A stretch of 64,000 nucleotides of DNA from Sphingobacterium sp. CZ-UAM (GCF_002000245.1 NZ_MTCM01000001.1:372001-436000); one strand, 5' to 3'; counted from the first letter of the stretch, positions 54,569 through 63,257 are shown. Program-made: numbers and translations. The notes: generated from the letters alone by a model not told the origin.

Positions 54569-55453
54569 ATGTTACTTAATAGGAGGATCTCTGTCTTATA
54601 CTTCTTAAAGACCATTCAGACTGATCTGGTTCGAATAGTATTTTTTGGCTGTCTAGTGGGCCTACTGGCAAAACACAAAGACTTTCTCACACTGGAAATT
54701 CCTTTATCTTTAATTGCCATCGTTGGTACAGCGATATCGCTTTTGCTGGCTTTTCGAACTGCACAATCTTACGATAGATGGTGGGAAGCACGTATTGTTT
54801 GGGGCGGAATTGTCAATGATTCACGTAGCCTAATTCGTCTTTTGCAGACTTTTATCAATAAAGATCAGGACATCCATCTAAAAATGTTTGTTGAAAGACA
54901 GATTATATGGAATTATGCCTTGAGCGAATCGCTGCGAAAGGAGCCGTATTCAAAACGGGTAAGCGACTATTTGGAAAATTATCAAATAAAGGATACAAAT
55001 GCTGTTTATGGAATTTTAAATGCGCATGGAAAGCATTTGCGTTTATTGGCCCAGGAGGGATTGATTACTGAATTTAGGCAGGTTGCTGTAGACGAGATGT
55101 TAACGCGATTTTCGGATTCAATGGGGCGATGTGAGCGGATCAAAAATACGGTTTTTCCGGTGTCTTATGGTAAGCTGATCCATTTTCTGATTTATCTATT
55201 TGCGCTCTTATTGCCCTTTAGTCTGAATGACGATGTTATCTTGGTGAAAATGATGCTGACGATTGGTATTCCCATTATATTTATTATTATCGAACGTACT
55301 GCAATCTTAATGCAAGATCCCTTTGAAAATAAACCCATGGATACGCCGATGACAACGATCTGCCAGACCATTGAGATGAATCTGTTGGAGGCTATTGGCG
55401 AACCTGCTCCGAAGCCAATAGCACCTGCTGAGCAATTCTATTATATCCTTTAA
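54569..55453 (+). CDS. bestrophin-family anion channel
   Basis: 294 residues from the ATG at 54569, the standard family start (LNRRISVLYFLKTIQTDL); 43 upstream codons in the frame are non-conserved-looking and AT-rich. The bestrophin core RTAQSYDRWWEARIVWGGIVNDSRSL (about 62-87) and the C-terminal DPFENKPMDTPM motif are clear. It would form a pentameric chloride channel in the inner membrane. A 13-bp hairpin follows. Confidence 0.88.
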   Translation: MLLNRRISVLYFLKTIQTDLVRIVFFGCLVGLLAKHKDFLTLEIPLSLIAIVGTAISLLLAFRTAQSYDRWWEARIVWGGIVNDSRSLIRLLQTFINKDQDIHLKMFVERQIIWNYALSESLRKEPYSKRVSDYLENYQIKDTNAVYGILNAHGKHLRLLAQEGLITEFRQVAVDEMLTRFSDSMGRCERIKNTVFPVSYGKLIHFLIYLFALLLPFSLNDDVILVKMMLTIGIPIIFIIIERTAILMQDPFENKPMDTPMTTICQTIEMNLLEAIGEPAPKPIAPAEQFYYIL

Positions 55454-55475
55454 TTGGTTGACCGTAAATTTTAGC

Positions 55476-55528
55476 TATAATCGGATAGCTACATCACCAG
55501 ATTAGGTTTATAAAACTATCCGATTATA
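55476..55528. terminator. 13-bp perfect hairpin between convergent genes
   Basis: TATAATCGGATAG (55476-55488) and CTATCCGATTATA (55516-55528), 27-nt loop, followed by AAGTTTTG; only a weak T-run. Confidence 0.55.
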
Positions 55529-55568
55529 AAGTTTTGTGCAAAGCTACCTTTAAGTGAGCAGGCTTTGG

Positions 55569-56453
55569 TTATTGCGGTGTCCGCAATGTCTTAATCACGG
55601 CAGCAAATTCTTCCTGTTCATAGCCCGCATCTTTTGCTCTTTTGAGCCAATTTGCTGCAAATTGCGGGAATTCACTATTTATTCCACTTAATTTTGCTGT
55701 TGCAAGAATTCTTTCTGTTGCCTCTACAGAGATGGCAAGTGGACTTTGGGAAAGCTTAAAATCTCCGCTACTGATTACGGCACCCTCATGCTTTAAAAAT
55801 TCGCCCATTCCTGGGGCAATTTCTGCGATGATATTGCCATACTCCCTGACGTCAAAATTTTCGGATTCGGCAATTAGAGCGCCATGTAGAAAACCTGCTG
55901 CTGCGCCATAAATATAAGAGAGTGTAGCGGTATCCATGGCCGCCGCAGTACCAATATTTTCGCCTAGATATTTTAGATTTCCACCCAGAATTTTCAATTT
56001 ATCTTCGATTTCCAAATACTTTTCGCTATTACCCGAAAACAGTATTGTTGTATCTGCCTGTGCCATCTGTTCTGGCGCCACCTGTATAGCTCCATCAAGG
56101 TAACTAGCTGTTTTACCATTAAACCAGGTTTCACTTAAACGTGCTTCCTCCGATGTACCTGTAGTCAATTGCACAATGAGTTTGCCCGCTAATGCACGCC
56201 CCGTTTCGATTGATGAAAAAAGATCATTCGCTACTGAATAGTTAAGAACGATAACGATACTCACTGGACTTGCCTCAATGGCCTCGCTGATGTTTTTTGC
56301 TAATCGAGCCCCTTCTTTTACTAGTTGATCTGCTTTCGCTGCGGTTCGATTGAATACGGTGACCTGAAAACCTTTTTGTAGATAGAGCTGTGCTATTTTT
56401 ATACCCATTGGACCTAGGCCGATAATGCTGATTTTATTTTTCAATGTCTCCAT
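55569..56453 (-). CDS. NADP-dependent beta-hydroxyacid dehydrogenase / imine reductase-like oxidoreductase
   Basis: 294 residues. N-terminal Rossmann domain with GLGPMGIKIAQLYLQKGFQVTVFNRT (Arg/Thr after the beta2 strand suggest NADP), and LTTGTSEEA in the substrate region. The C-terminal helical domain looks like that of imine reductases rather than classical 6-phosphogluconate dehydrogenase. The substrate is unknown. A broken HxlR regulator lies divergently upstream and was probably its regulator. Confidence 0.82.
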   Translation of the reverse strand: METLKNKISIIGLGPMGIKIAQLYLQKGFQVTVFNRTAAKADQLVKEGARLAKNISEAIEASPVSIVIVLNYSVANDLFSSIETGRALAGKLIVQLTTGTSEEARLSETWFNGKTASYLDGAIQVAPEQMAQADTTILFSGNSEKYLEIEDKLKILGGNLKYLGENIGTAAAMDTATLSYIYGAAAGFLHGALIAESENFDVREYGNIIAEIAPGMGEFLKHEGAVISSGDFKLSQSPLAISVEATERILATAKLSGINSEFPQFAANWLKRAKDAGYEQEEFAAVIKTLRTPQ

Positions 56454-56531
56454 GTGCTTCTTTGTTTATTTTTATGCAACAAATATGAGGACAAGCCGGT
56501 ACGCTGGCAATAAGGGAAAAAGGATTCAGCC

Positions 56532-56549
56532 AGGGAAAAATTATTCCCT
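56532..56549. promoter_or_regulatory. candidate operator between the oxidoreductase gene and the HxlR remnant
   Basis: AGGGAA-AAATTA-TTCCCT is an inverted repeat with 6-bp arms; a further AGGGAAAAA half lies at 56513-56521, 19 bp upstream. Position between divergent start codons suits an HxlR operator; this is inference. Confidence 0.35.
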
Positions 56550-56593
56550 ATGGAATTGCAAAATTCAGTAGTTTTAATGAAAATTATGAAATT

Positions 56594-56728
56594 ATGTATA
56601 GTAAAAAGATTCCCGAAGATCTTGACTGTGGCATAGTCGTCACAATGAAAATACTTGGTGGAAAATGGAAAGCCTGTATATTGTATGGTATCAACAAAGG
56701 TAGTCTGCTGTTAGTCCAGAAAAGATAA
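56594..56728 (+). pseudogene. truncated HxlR-family transcriptional regulator
   Basis: 44 codons then a stop. The first 36 residues match the start of HxlR-type winged-helix regulators: KKIPEDLDCGI then MKILGGKWKACILYGINKG, the first helix of the DNA-binding domain. After INKG the frame turns into SLLLVQKR and stops; the recognition helix and the rest of the roughly 100-residue domain are missing, and neither other frame downstream shows them. So a frameshift plus deletion has removed the body of the gene. The following 350 bp to the next gene (56729-57076) hold no recognisable gene. Confidence 0.7.
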
Positions 56729-57076
56729 TTGTATATGAAACTGCACTACAAGCTGAAGCCTTTAACATTGATCGAATACTTTTGCATAGCTTATATACCG
56801 CTTTAATTTCTTTGCGCTCATGTTCGCTAGCACAATACTAATTCGAAATATTCATCCCTTATGAAATGCAGTCTTAGTCATGAGTTTCCCGTATTCTTTA
56901 TTTGTGTCGAAAATAAAATCGAGAGCATATGTTATTATTTTTTGGGAAATCCAAATCATTGTGAACGGGAAATGCTTAAATTAAGCCTATCTTCTTAAAA
57001 CAACGAAGTATTACAGTTGTTATGTGCATTAATTCTTCTTTACTAAATAATACTGATAAAAAAGTAGATTTAAGAT

Positions 57077-57877
57077 ATGAATAAAGAACAGCATTATTTG
57101 GATATAAACAGAACGTCCTGGAATAATAGGATAGATTCACATCTCAAATCAGAATTTTACGATCTTCCGGGTTTTCTTCAGGGGAGAAGTTCTTTGAATG
57201 AGATTGAGCTAGATCTGCTCGATGATATTCAGGGGAAAACAATATTGCATCTGCAATGTCATTTTGGTCAAGACACAATTTCACTGAGCCGGCTGGGTGC
57301 TGAAGTAACTGGGATCGACTTGTCCGATAAGGCTATTGAAAGTGCGCGAAAAATTGCTGAACAGACCAATTCTGATGTTCGCTTTATCTGCTGTGATCTA
57401 TACGATCTGCCGAATCATTTGGATCAGCAATTTGATCTTGTTTTTACGAGCTACGGTACAATCGGATGGTTGCCTGATTTGAATAAATGGGCACAGGTTA
57501 TTTCGAGATTCTTGAAACCGAATGGAAAATTTATATTTGTCGAATTTCATCCTGTCGTTTGGATGTTTGATAATGATTTTGAGAAAATCGGCTACCGATA
57601 CTTTAACTCAGGAGCAATTATAGAAACCGAGACAGGAACTTATGCGGACAAAAATGCGGCTATAACAGCGGAGTATGTTATGTGGAATCATGGTATAAGT
57701 GAAGTGGTCAATAGCCTGATAAAAAATGGGCTCCAAATCGCACAGCTTGATGAATTTGATTATTCCCCCTATAATTGCTTTAGCGGGACGATTGAATTTG
57801 AAAAGAATAAGTATCGGATTGAACTATTGGAGGATAAAATTCCAATGGTCTATGCGATATTGGCTATAAAGAATTAA
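57077..57877 (+). CDS. class I SAM-dependent methyltransferase
   Basis: 266 residues. SAM-binding motif I is ILHLQCHFGQDTISLSRLGAEVTGIDLS (about 55-82), followed by ARKIAEQ, DVRFICCDLYDLP and LVFTSYGTIGWLPDL. The C-terminal part carries a substrate-binding cap. The substrate is unknown. No operon partners; AT-rich flanks. The gap to the next gene (57878-58112) holds a run of nine G (58033-58041) and no gene. Confidence 0.85.
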   Translation: MNKEQHYLDINRTSWNNRIDSHLKSEFYDLPGFLQGRSSLNEIELDLLDDIQGKTILHLQCHFGQDTISLSRLGAEVTGIDLSDKAIESARKIAEQTNSDVRFICCDLYDLPNHLDQQFDLVFTSYGTIGWLPDLNKWAQVISRFLKPNGKFIFVEFHPVVWMFDNDFEKIGYRYFNSGAIIETETGTYADKNAAITAEYVMWNHGISEVVNSLIKNGLQIAQLDEFDYSPYNCFSGTIEFEKNKYRIELLEDKIPMVYAILAIKN

Positions 57878-58112
57878 CGTCAATACATGGGTATTCCGTA
57901 CGCTTACAAGGGCATATTCTTGGTGTTGAGCTGAAAAGGACGAAACATTAATCCTTCGTCGCGATGCGAATATGGCACGGAGCCCTACATAAAAGGGATT
58001 TTGATAGCTTTAAGTAAGTTGTCGACCTTTGAGGGGGGGGGCGGATTGGACACTGTAATGGATATATAGAAGCGAAGATGCCGAATAATCCAGATTAAAA
58101 AATTAATCAAAT

Positions 58113-58973
58113 TCATTTCGTCTGTATAGCATTGAGATATATCCTAATATCCTGTTCAAGTTTTATAGGGTATGTATAGCCCAATTTATTCGCTAGTTCC
58201 CTGCCAATTTCAGCGACGAGATCGGCCATTGCGAATAGCGCCGTCCAATTTTCATTGATATCGCCGCCTGAAAAAGTCCGCATTACTTCCTCCCAGGTTT
58301 TCTCGGTCAGGTATTTTTTGAATAGGCGTCCATGTTTATTGGTTGTGATGTTCCAGTCATGCTGGCTAGCAATATGCCACTCAATCAGCGGTACCAGATA
58401 ATCGGTACGTATATTGTCTTCGGACATAAATTTTGCATAAAAAATATCTTCCCTGACAAGACATTTGGCTACATAAGTACAGTCCCACCAAAAATCGTTG
58501 AGTAGCTGTCTTAATTTTTGCTCGGTAGGTTTTTTTATGATTGACACCCGATAGGAGGGTTTTTGTATCGCTTCCGTTATGCCCTCTTTGTCAAGTAGTA
58601 CTTGATAACCAATATCCCAATCTTCACATAACGGGCTTTGGCGCACCTCTTCCAAAAAATTAGGCTTACTATATAACTTAAAATCAACTTTTGTGTGATC
58701 TGCGTATAAAACCATCTTCATGGCATGTTTGCTATCGAAGTAGCTTTCATCCTCTTCAATCATGGCGATAGGAGTGCCAAAGTTATTTAACCAATTCTTA
58801 TCGGCGACATACGTGGTATTGTCATCAAATACAAGTTCGATATCTAAATCACTTAACTCATCGACAGGTGCCAGTGGATTTACCAAAGAACTGGTTAGAA
58901 GAACTGCCCGAATATCCGGATTTTCTTGCGCCCAATCCATAATCTGCTGTAATTTTTCTGCTCGAGTTTGCAT
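58113..58973 (-). CDS. AadS-like aminoglycoside 6-adenylyltransferase
   Basis: 286 residues. The nucleotidyltransferase site has TSSLVNP and SDLDIEL (Asp42, Asp44), as in ANT(6) enzymes of Bacteroidota such as AadS; the YADHTKVDFKLY segment carries the third acidic residue, and NDFWWDCTYVAKCL and LVPLIEWHIAS belong to the C-terminal helical domain. ANT(6) adenylates streptomycin at position 6. No mobile element or other resistance gene is nearby and base composition is ordinary, so it looks like a resident chromosomal gene; activity is unproven. Confidence 0.85.
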   Translation of the reverse strand: MQTRAEKLQQIMDWAQENPDIRAVLLTSSLVNPLAPVDELSDLDIELVFDDNTTYVADKNWLNNFGTPIAMIEEDESYFDSKHAMKMVLYADHTKVDFKLYSKPNFLEEVRQSPLCEDWDIGYQVLLDKEGITEAIQKPSYRVSIIKKPTEQKLRQLLNDFWWDCTYVAKCLVREDIFYAKFMSEDNIRTDYLVPLIEWHIASQHDWNITTNKHGRLFKKYLTEKTWEEVMRTFSGGDINENWTALFAMADLVAEIGRELANKLGYTYPIKLEQDIRIYLNAIQTK

Positions 58974-59120
58974 ATTTTTAGTTTATTTATGGGGGATAAT
59001 CCCGTTTATTTTTTAATGAGGACGGCTTGCGGCCGTTGGTTTTGCAAAGGCGTTAAAACAGATTTATCTTCAAGTGATTTTTAACTATTAAGATCTGCCT
59101 CGCGGAAGACTACAGCCAAT

Positions 59121-59579
59121 TTAAAAACCGAAGAGTCCGCTAAAGATAACAATACAATATATTCCCATCGCCAACAGCAGATTGATGCACAGCGCTGCAT
59201 ATTTCTTCTTCGCAAATAACCAAATTGATTCTATTACTGTATAAATGAGGAGCGGAATTCCAAAACCGAGCATTTCGAAATAAAATAAATAGCCAGCACC
59301 CAGGCGATCATTTTCTTTATGCATATACCATTGGGAAATAATGATAATAAGGCCAATTAGTATTAAGATACCCAATCTTATTAAGAGATGTCTTTTTAAT
59401 TGTTTATCTCTCAAAATAGGTGTGCGAGTGAAGAAGACCGTTCCTGCAAAGTAAGCTATGATGAATATAATCCCTATAAGCTGTCGGAATGTGTAAGATA
59501 TATTAAACCAACCATTTGTATAGAGTGACCCTATAATTAGTGTTGATAAAAGAAAATAGCCTATCGTTTTATAGTTCAT
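59121..59579 (-). CDS. hypothetical integral membrane protein
   Basis: 152 residues with four or five hydrophobic helices (about 5-21, 28-49, 62-84, 95-114, 128-150) and short polar loops. No family recognised. It stands alone between the AadS-like gene and a long regulatory gap. Confidence 0.6.
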   Translation of the reverse strand: MNYKTIGYFLLSTLIIGSLYTNGWFNISYTFRQLIGIIFIIAYFAGTVFFTRTPILRDKQLKRHLLIRLGILILIGLIIIISQWYMHKENDRLGAGYLFYFEMLGFGIPLLIYTVIESIWLFAKKKYAALCINLLLAMGIYCIVIFSGLFGF

Positions 59580-59804
59580 GTGGTAAAATAAACGTTTTGC
59601 CTATACCGGATGACTCAAGCCTTTTTATTGGAAAGAATTCACTTTCTAATAGCAATTTAGGTATAAATCACAATTATAGCAAAAATAGAAAGTGAAGATT
59701 AATGCGCCAAAAAATGTATGGAGATATTAGTCCTTGAAATAAAAATTGTAAACGATTACTAATGACAGTATTATTTAATGGGACTGGTTGTTTTATTGCT
59801 TTAA

Positions 59805-59838
59805 TTTGCATTTTTTGCAATATTATGCAATAATATGC
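59805..59838. promoter_or_regulatory. TTGCA-box cluster upstream of the MFS gene
   Basis: TTTGCATT (59805), TTGCAATATTATGCAATA (from 59815) and ATATGC (to 59838) form three or four related half-sites about 90 bp before the MFS start. The same word recurs before the DeoR gene (61749-61806). The rest of the gap 59580-59924 holds no gene. Confidence 0.45.
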
Positions 59839-59924
59839 TTCTATTTTGATTTATTATTGATAGTTTTGTACAACTAAGCCTAGACAAGTCTATCGCTATA
59901 CTATTTTAGTTTATCTCAAATTAT

Positions 59925-61124
59925 ATGGAAATTAAATCATTACCCATTCGTCCGGATACAGCGAGAAATGCTGTCAGGTTTATCTTTTTTGTGTGTGGGT
60001 TGGGACTCGCCAGTTGGGCACCTGTCGTTCCTTATGTTAAGCAAAGGCTTGGAATAGATGATGGTGTATTGGGACTTTTGATGCTTCTTATCGGCGGCGG
60101 AGCTCTTTTTATTATGCCATTTTCGACCATCCTTCTAAATAAATTTGGAACAAGAAAAATTATCTTTCTTTCGGGTATCACGCTCGCATTGATACTGCCG
60201 ATGTTGTTAATTGCTAATTCGATCATAACAATGGGGATTACACTATTCTTTTTTGGTATGTGTATGGGAGGAATAGAAGTTTCCGCAAATGCGCACTCAA
60301 TCCTTATCCAGAAACTCTTTGATCGGCCGATCTTATCCGGTCTGCACGGTATCTTTAGTGTGGGAGGATTAACGGGGTCGCTCGGATTAGGACTGTTGAT
60401 AAAGTTAGGGTTTCAGGCTACCTATGCCATGTTATTGATCTCCTTACTGATCGTTGTAATTATGTTCGTCATGTATCGTAGGTTGTATGCGCATGATGAT
60501 GAAATACGCATTAATAGTCATCATGATGACAAGAAAATGGCTGCAGGTCAGTCCAAATGGGCTGGTTGGTTCAATTTGCATGTTTTATTTCTGGGCATGC
60601 TCTGTTTCTGTGCTTATCTCTCCGAAGGTTCAATGTTGGATTGGAGTGCGGTATTTTTGCATGAGGAAAAAAATGCACCGCTTGAAATTGCGGGGATAGG
60701 GTATGCTGCCTTTTCCATCGCCATGGCAACAATGCGACTTTTTGGCGATGTACTTGTTGTCCGGTTAGATCATCGGTTTGTTGTGGTCGGAGGGGGACTC
60801 TTAGCGGTATTCGGTTTGCTGGTAGCTGTTTTATCACCTTCTTATTGGGGTGCATTAGCCGGATTTATCCTATTGGGCTTTGGTGCCGCTAATATTGTTC
60901 CGATTTTATTTAGTCATGCCGGAAATTTAAAAGGGGTTGGGGCATCAGCAAGTATCCCGGTTATGTCAACATTGGGGCACTCGGGACAGTTGTTGGGCCC
61001 CGCCTTGTTGGGTGGAGTTGCCCAATTTTATGGAATTTCAGTCTCGCTTATCGTCGTTGCTTTTCTTATGCTTTCACTTTCCGTGTCTTATTGGATTTAT
61101 TGGAAATTCCAGGCTAGAAAATAA
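59925..61124 (+). CDS. MFS transporter (YbjJ-like)
   Basis: 399 residues, 12 membrane helices. The N-terminal ARNAVRFIFFVCGLGLASWAPVVPYVKQRLG and GVLGLLMLLIGGGALF resemble the YbjJ branch of the major facilitator superfamily. The SSEGSMLDW-type loop (CAYLSEGSMLDWSAVFL, about 225-241) is also seen there. Substrate unknown; the neighbouring nucleotidase-like gene and DeoR-type regulator suggest a sugar, nucleoside or phosphorylated metabolite after dephosphorylation. Confidence 0.85.
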   Translation: MEIKSLPIRPDTARNAVRFIFFVCGLGLASWAPVVPYVKQRLGIDDGVLGLLMLLIGGGALFIMPFSTILLNKFGTRKIIFLSGITLALILPMLLIANSIITMGITLFFFGMCMGGIEVSANAHSILIQKLFDRPILSGLHGIFSVGGLTGSLGLGLLIKLGFQATYAMLLISLLIVVIMFVMYRRLYAHDDEIRINSHHDDKKMAAGQSKWAGWFNLHVLFLGMLCFCAYLSEGSMLDWSAVFLHEEKNAPLEIAGIGYAAFSIAMATMRLFGDVLVVRLDHRFVVVGGGLLAVFGLLVAVLSPSYWGALAGFILLGFGAANIVPILFSHAGNLKGVGASASIPVMSTLGHSGQLLGPALLGGVAQFYGISVSLIVVAFLMLSLSVSYWIYWKFQARK

Positions 61125-61136
61125 ATTCTTGCAAAC

Positions 61137-61175
61137 TATAGCTGGGCAATTACCTCTTGTGATTGGCCAGCTATA
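61137..61175. terminator. hairpin between the convergent MFS and nucleotidase genes
   Basis: TATAGCTGG (61137-61145) and CCAGCTATA (61167-61175), extended by CAAT/ATTG across one G-G mismatch. No T-run. Confidence 0.55.
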
Positions 61176-61180
61176 AATAC

Positions 61181-61732
61181 TCAGTTGAACGTTTTATTTT
61201 GCAGGTCAGCAACAAAAAAACGATGTGCATCAGTCCAGTTCTTCAACCGTTCAAATCGGTGCTCATTGACATTGTGAAATGTATTAAACATAAGCCCTTT
61301 TCCAGAAAAACTGTCTAGATTCTTTAGATGATCGTCAATAAGAAAATCGGTGTCGATAATACCTTTATTCCCACAGAATACGATGTTCTTCCACGAGATA
61401 AATGGAAAATATTCCTGTAGCCATTCCCGTTTCTCTAAAAGACTATTGGGAAATTCCATTGCGGCAGATACAACAAAAATTTCATAATAGTTTTGTAATT
61501 CCTTTACCACGTCTTGTGCATCTTGTGCAACAGGGATACTGCGGAAAAAACCTGGTGTATGCAAATACCGTAAGACTGCCGTCTGATCAGGTAAACAATC
61601 CGCTTCCTTCAGCCCTACGATATCGTTTTCATTTATCCGTATACCCGTTTCTTCAAAATAATGTGAAAGATAGTGCCGTTGGATGTCTGCAAGTACACCG
61701 TCCATATCAATGGAAATTGTCTTTTTTATCAT
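61181..61732 (-). CDS. HAD-superfamily 5'(3')-deoxyribonucleotidase-like protein
   Basis: 183 residues from the ATG at 61732; the frame extends 15 codons into the AT-rich control region. HAD motif I is SIDMDGVLAD (nucleophile Asp9, acid/base Asp11), motif II VSAAMEF, motif IV DTDFLIDDHLKNL. It resembles the NT5C family that removes phosphate from pyrimidine deoxynucleotides, but substrate is uncertain. It is divergent from the DeoR-type regulator across a cluster of TTGCA boxes. Confidence 0.8.
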   Translation of the reverse strand: MIKKTISIDMDGVLADIQRHYLSHYFEETGIRINENDIVGLKEADCLPDQTAVLRYLHTPGFFRSIPVAQDAQDVVKELQNYYEIFVVSAAMEFPNSLLEKREWLQEYFPFISWKNIVFCGNKGIIDTDFLIDDHLKNLDSFSGKGLMFNTFHNVNEHRFERLKNWTDAHRFFVADLQNKTFN

Positions 61733-61748
61733 AAGTTTTATCTTTATT

Positions 61749-61806
61749 ATTGCACAAATGTAATTATATAATTGCAAAATATTGCAATTATAGCAAATTT
61801 TTGCAA
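61749..61806. promoter_or_regulatory. TTGCA-box cluster between the nucleotidase and DeoR genes
   Basis: TTGCA starts at 61750, 61772, 61782 and 61801 (spacings 22, 10, 19), with TAGCAA between. This is the expected place for an autoregulatory DeoR-family operator. Confidence 0.5.
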
Positions 61807-61829
61807 TTCATTTTATTCTGGTAAATCTA

Positions 61830-61837
61830 TATATTTG
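61830..61837 (+). promoter_or_regulatory. -7 element immediately before the DeoR gene
   Basis: TATATTTG, a full TAnnTTTG match, ends only 5 nt before the ATG at 61843, so transcription would begin at or next to the start codon (leaderless or nearly so). Confidence 0.4.
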
Positions 61838-61842
61838 TTCCT

Positions 61843-62589
61843 ATGCTAAAGTACGATCGTCTGCAAACCATTTTAGATATCACCAATAGGGAGGGCTCGG
61901 TTTCATTTCAAACCTTGAGCAAAAAGCTTTCGGTATCTGAAGATACCATACGGAGAGATATCAAGGAATTGAATGATCGGGATCTTCTTCGCGCAGTACG
62001 GGGGGGAGCTCACAGCATTGTGCAAAAAAAATATCATTATCGTGATCGCGAGAAAGCAGGGCTGGAACAGAAAAAGATTATTGCACAAAAAGCTTTATCA
62101 TTAATAAAAGAGGATCAGGTACTTTTTTTCGATGGGGGTACATCTATCCTGGAGTTGACTAAAATTTTACCAAAGGATCTTAAAGTCACTATCATTACAA
62201 ATAGTTTTCCTGTCGCGAGTGTGATCGAAGACCATCCTTTGATCGATATCATATTTTTGGGAGGCCGACTTTATAAGTCCGCCTTTACCACTTTTGGCAA
62301 TACTACGTTGGAAAGCATTGCCAATTTTAAAGCTGATTTATACTTTTTGGGCGTTTGTTCAATTACTCCTGAAAATTTGTCCTGTAATTATCAGGAAGAT
62401 GCTGAAACGAAACGTGCAATGATGAAACAGAGTGTTCGCATCGTTGGATTGTGTACTTCCGATAAGTTTGATACGGAGTCAAGCTTTATCATCGATAAAA
62501 CCAAAAAGCTTGATATCATTGTGACAGAACATGAATCAACGAGTCCCGAAATGCGCAAATATATCGCTCAGGGGATCGAGCTGCTTTAG
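61843..62589 (+). CDS. DeoR/GlpR-family transcriptional regulator
   Basis: 248 residues. N-terminal winged helix (about 5-56) with the DeoR signature VSFQTLSKKLSVSEDTIRRDI and the RAVRGGAH wing; the C-terminal sugar-phosphate isomerase-like sensor domain has FFDGGTSILEL, ITNSFPVA, and FLGGRLY. It normally represses transport and catabolic genes until a phosphorylated sugar binds. Likely targets here are the MFS and nucleotidase genes, because both share TTGCA boxes with its own upstream region. Confidence 0.92.
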   Translation: MLKYDRLQTILDITNREGSVSFQTLSKKLSVSEDTIRRDIKELNDRDLLRAVRGGAHSIVQKKYHYRDREKAGLEQKKIIAQKALSLIKEDQVLFFDGGTSILELTKILPKDLKVTIITNSFPVASVIEDHPLIDIIFLGGRLYKSAFTTFGNTTLESIANFKADLYFLGVCSITPENLSCNYQEDAETKRAMMKQSVRIVGLCTSDKFDTESSFIIDKTKKLDIIVTEHESTSPEMRKYIAQGIELL

Positions 62590-62632
62590 ACAAACAATGA
62601 TGTCGCAGTTTTTTTGCTACATCATTGTTTGT
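62590..62632. terminator. 14-bp perfect hairpin between the convergent DeoR and YceI genes
   Basis: ACAAACAATGATGT (62590-62603) and ACATCATTGTTTGT (62619-62632), beginning at the last base of the DeoR stop codon; no clear terminal T-run. Confidence 0.6.
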
Positions 62633-62640
62633 TATCATAG

Positions 62641-63207
62641 CTATTTTGCGGCTTTGATCTGAATGTCCAATGTAAATTCGTCCTCAATCGCCCGATTCCC
62701 GAGGTCAGAGAAAAAGCTGGCCGAACGATATTGGATATCAAAATCCAATCGATTTACCTTTACACCCAATGCTTCGGCCGAAAGTCCGTCAGTGGTGCTG
62801 GTTACCTTTGCGGGAAAAGATATCGTTTTCGTTTTGTTTTTAATGGTAAGATTCCCTGTGATTACTGGAGTAGCCTTGCTGTTATCCACTTTGCTGATAA
62901 TGAATTTTGCTGTTGGATACTTCGGTACATCAAAGAAATCTTCATTTTTAAGATGGCCAGTTAGTTTTGGCGCATCAGTACATGCCATCGAATTCATATC
63001 AATGGTAAATCCACCACCGGTAATTTTACCTTTATCTGTTTGGATCGTTCCGTCTTTCAAGGCAATGGTACCAACATGACCACCGACGACTTTCTTCGCA
63101 TTCCATTTGATTGTTGATGATTGCGTACTGACTTTATACGTTGTTTTTTGTGCAAAAGTAAAGGAAGTACTGCAAATAATAGCAATGAATAATAAGGTTC
63201 TTTTCAT
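62641..63207 (-). CDS. YceI family periplasmic protein
   Basis: 188 residues. Signal peptide about 1-19 (FTFAQ). The lipocalin-like YceI fold is shown by STIKWNAKKVVGGHVGTIALKDG, LTGHLKNEDFFDVPKYPTAKFIISKV and GNLTIKNKTKTISFPAKV. The family binds isoprenoid or similar lipids in the periplasm; the ligand here is not known. Promoter visible at 63228-63257. Confidence 0.92.
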   Translation of the reverse strand: MKRTLLFIAIICSTSFTFAQKTTYKVSTQSSTIKWNAKKVVGGHVGTIALKDGTIQTDKGKITGGGFTIDMNSMACTDAPKLTGHLKNEDFFDVPKYPTAKFIISKVDNSKATPVITGNLTIKNKTKTISFPAKVTSTTDGLSAEALGVKVNRLDFDIQYRSASFFSDLGNRAIEDEFTLDIQIKAAK

Positions 63208-63227
63208 AGAGATGATTTGTTTAAAAT

Positions 63228-63257
63228 CAAATATACAAGAAAGTAGGCAAATTCAAA
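63228..63257 (-). promoter_or_regulatory. promoter of the YceI gene
   Basis: On the minus strand TTTG (63257-63254), 18 nt, TATATTTG (63235-63228), with the ATG 20 nt further on. Confidence 0.65.

Noticed and set aside
58033..58041. Run of nine G as a possible phase-variation tract
   Set aside because: It lies between two convergent gene ends, neither in a coding frame nor in a promoter, so slippage would have no obvious effect.
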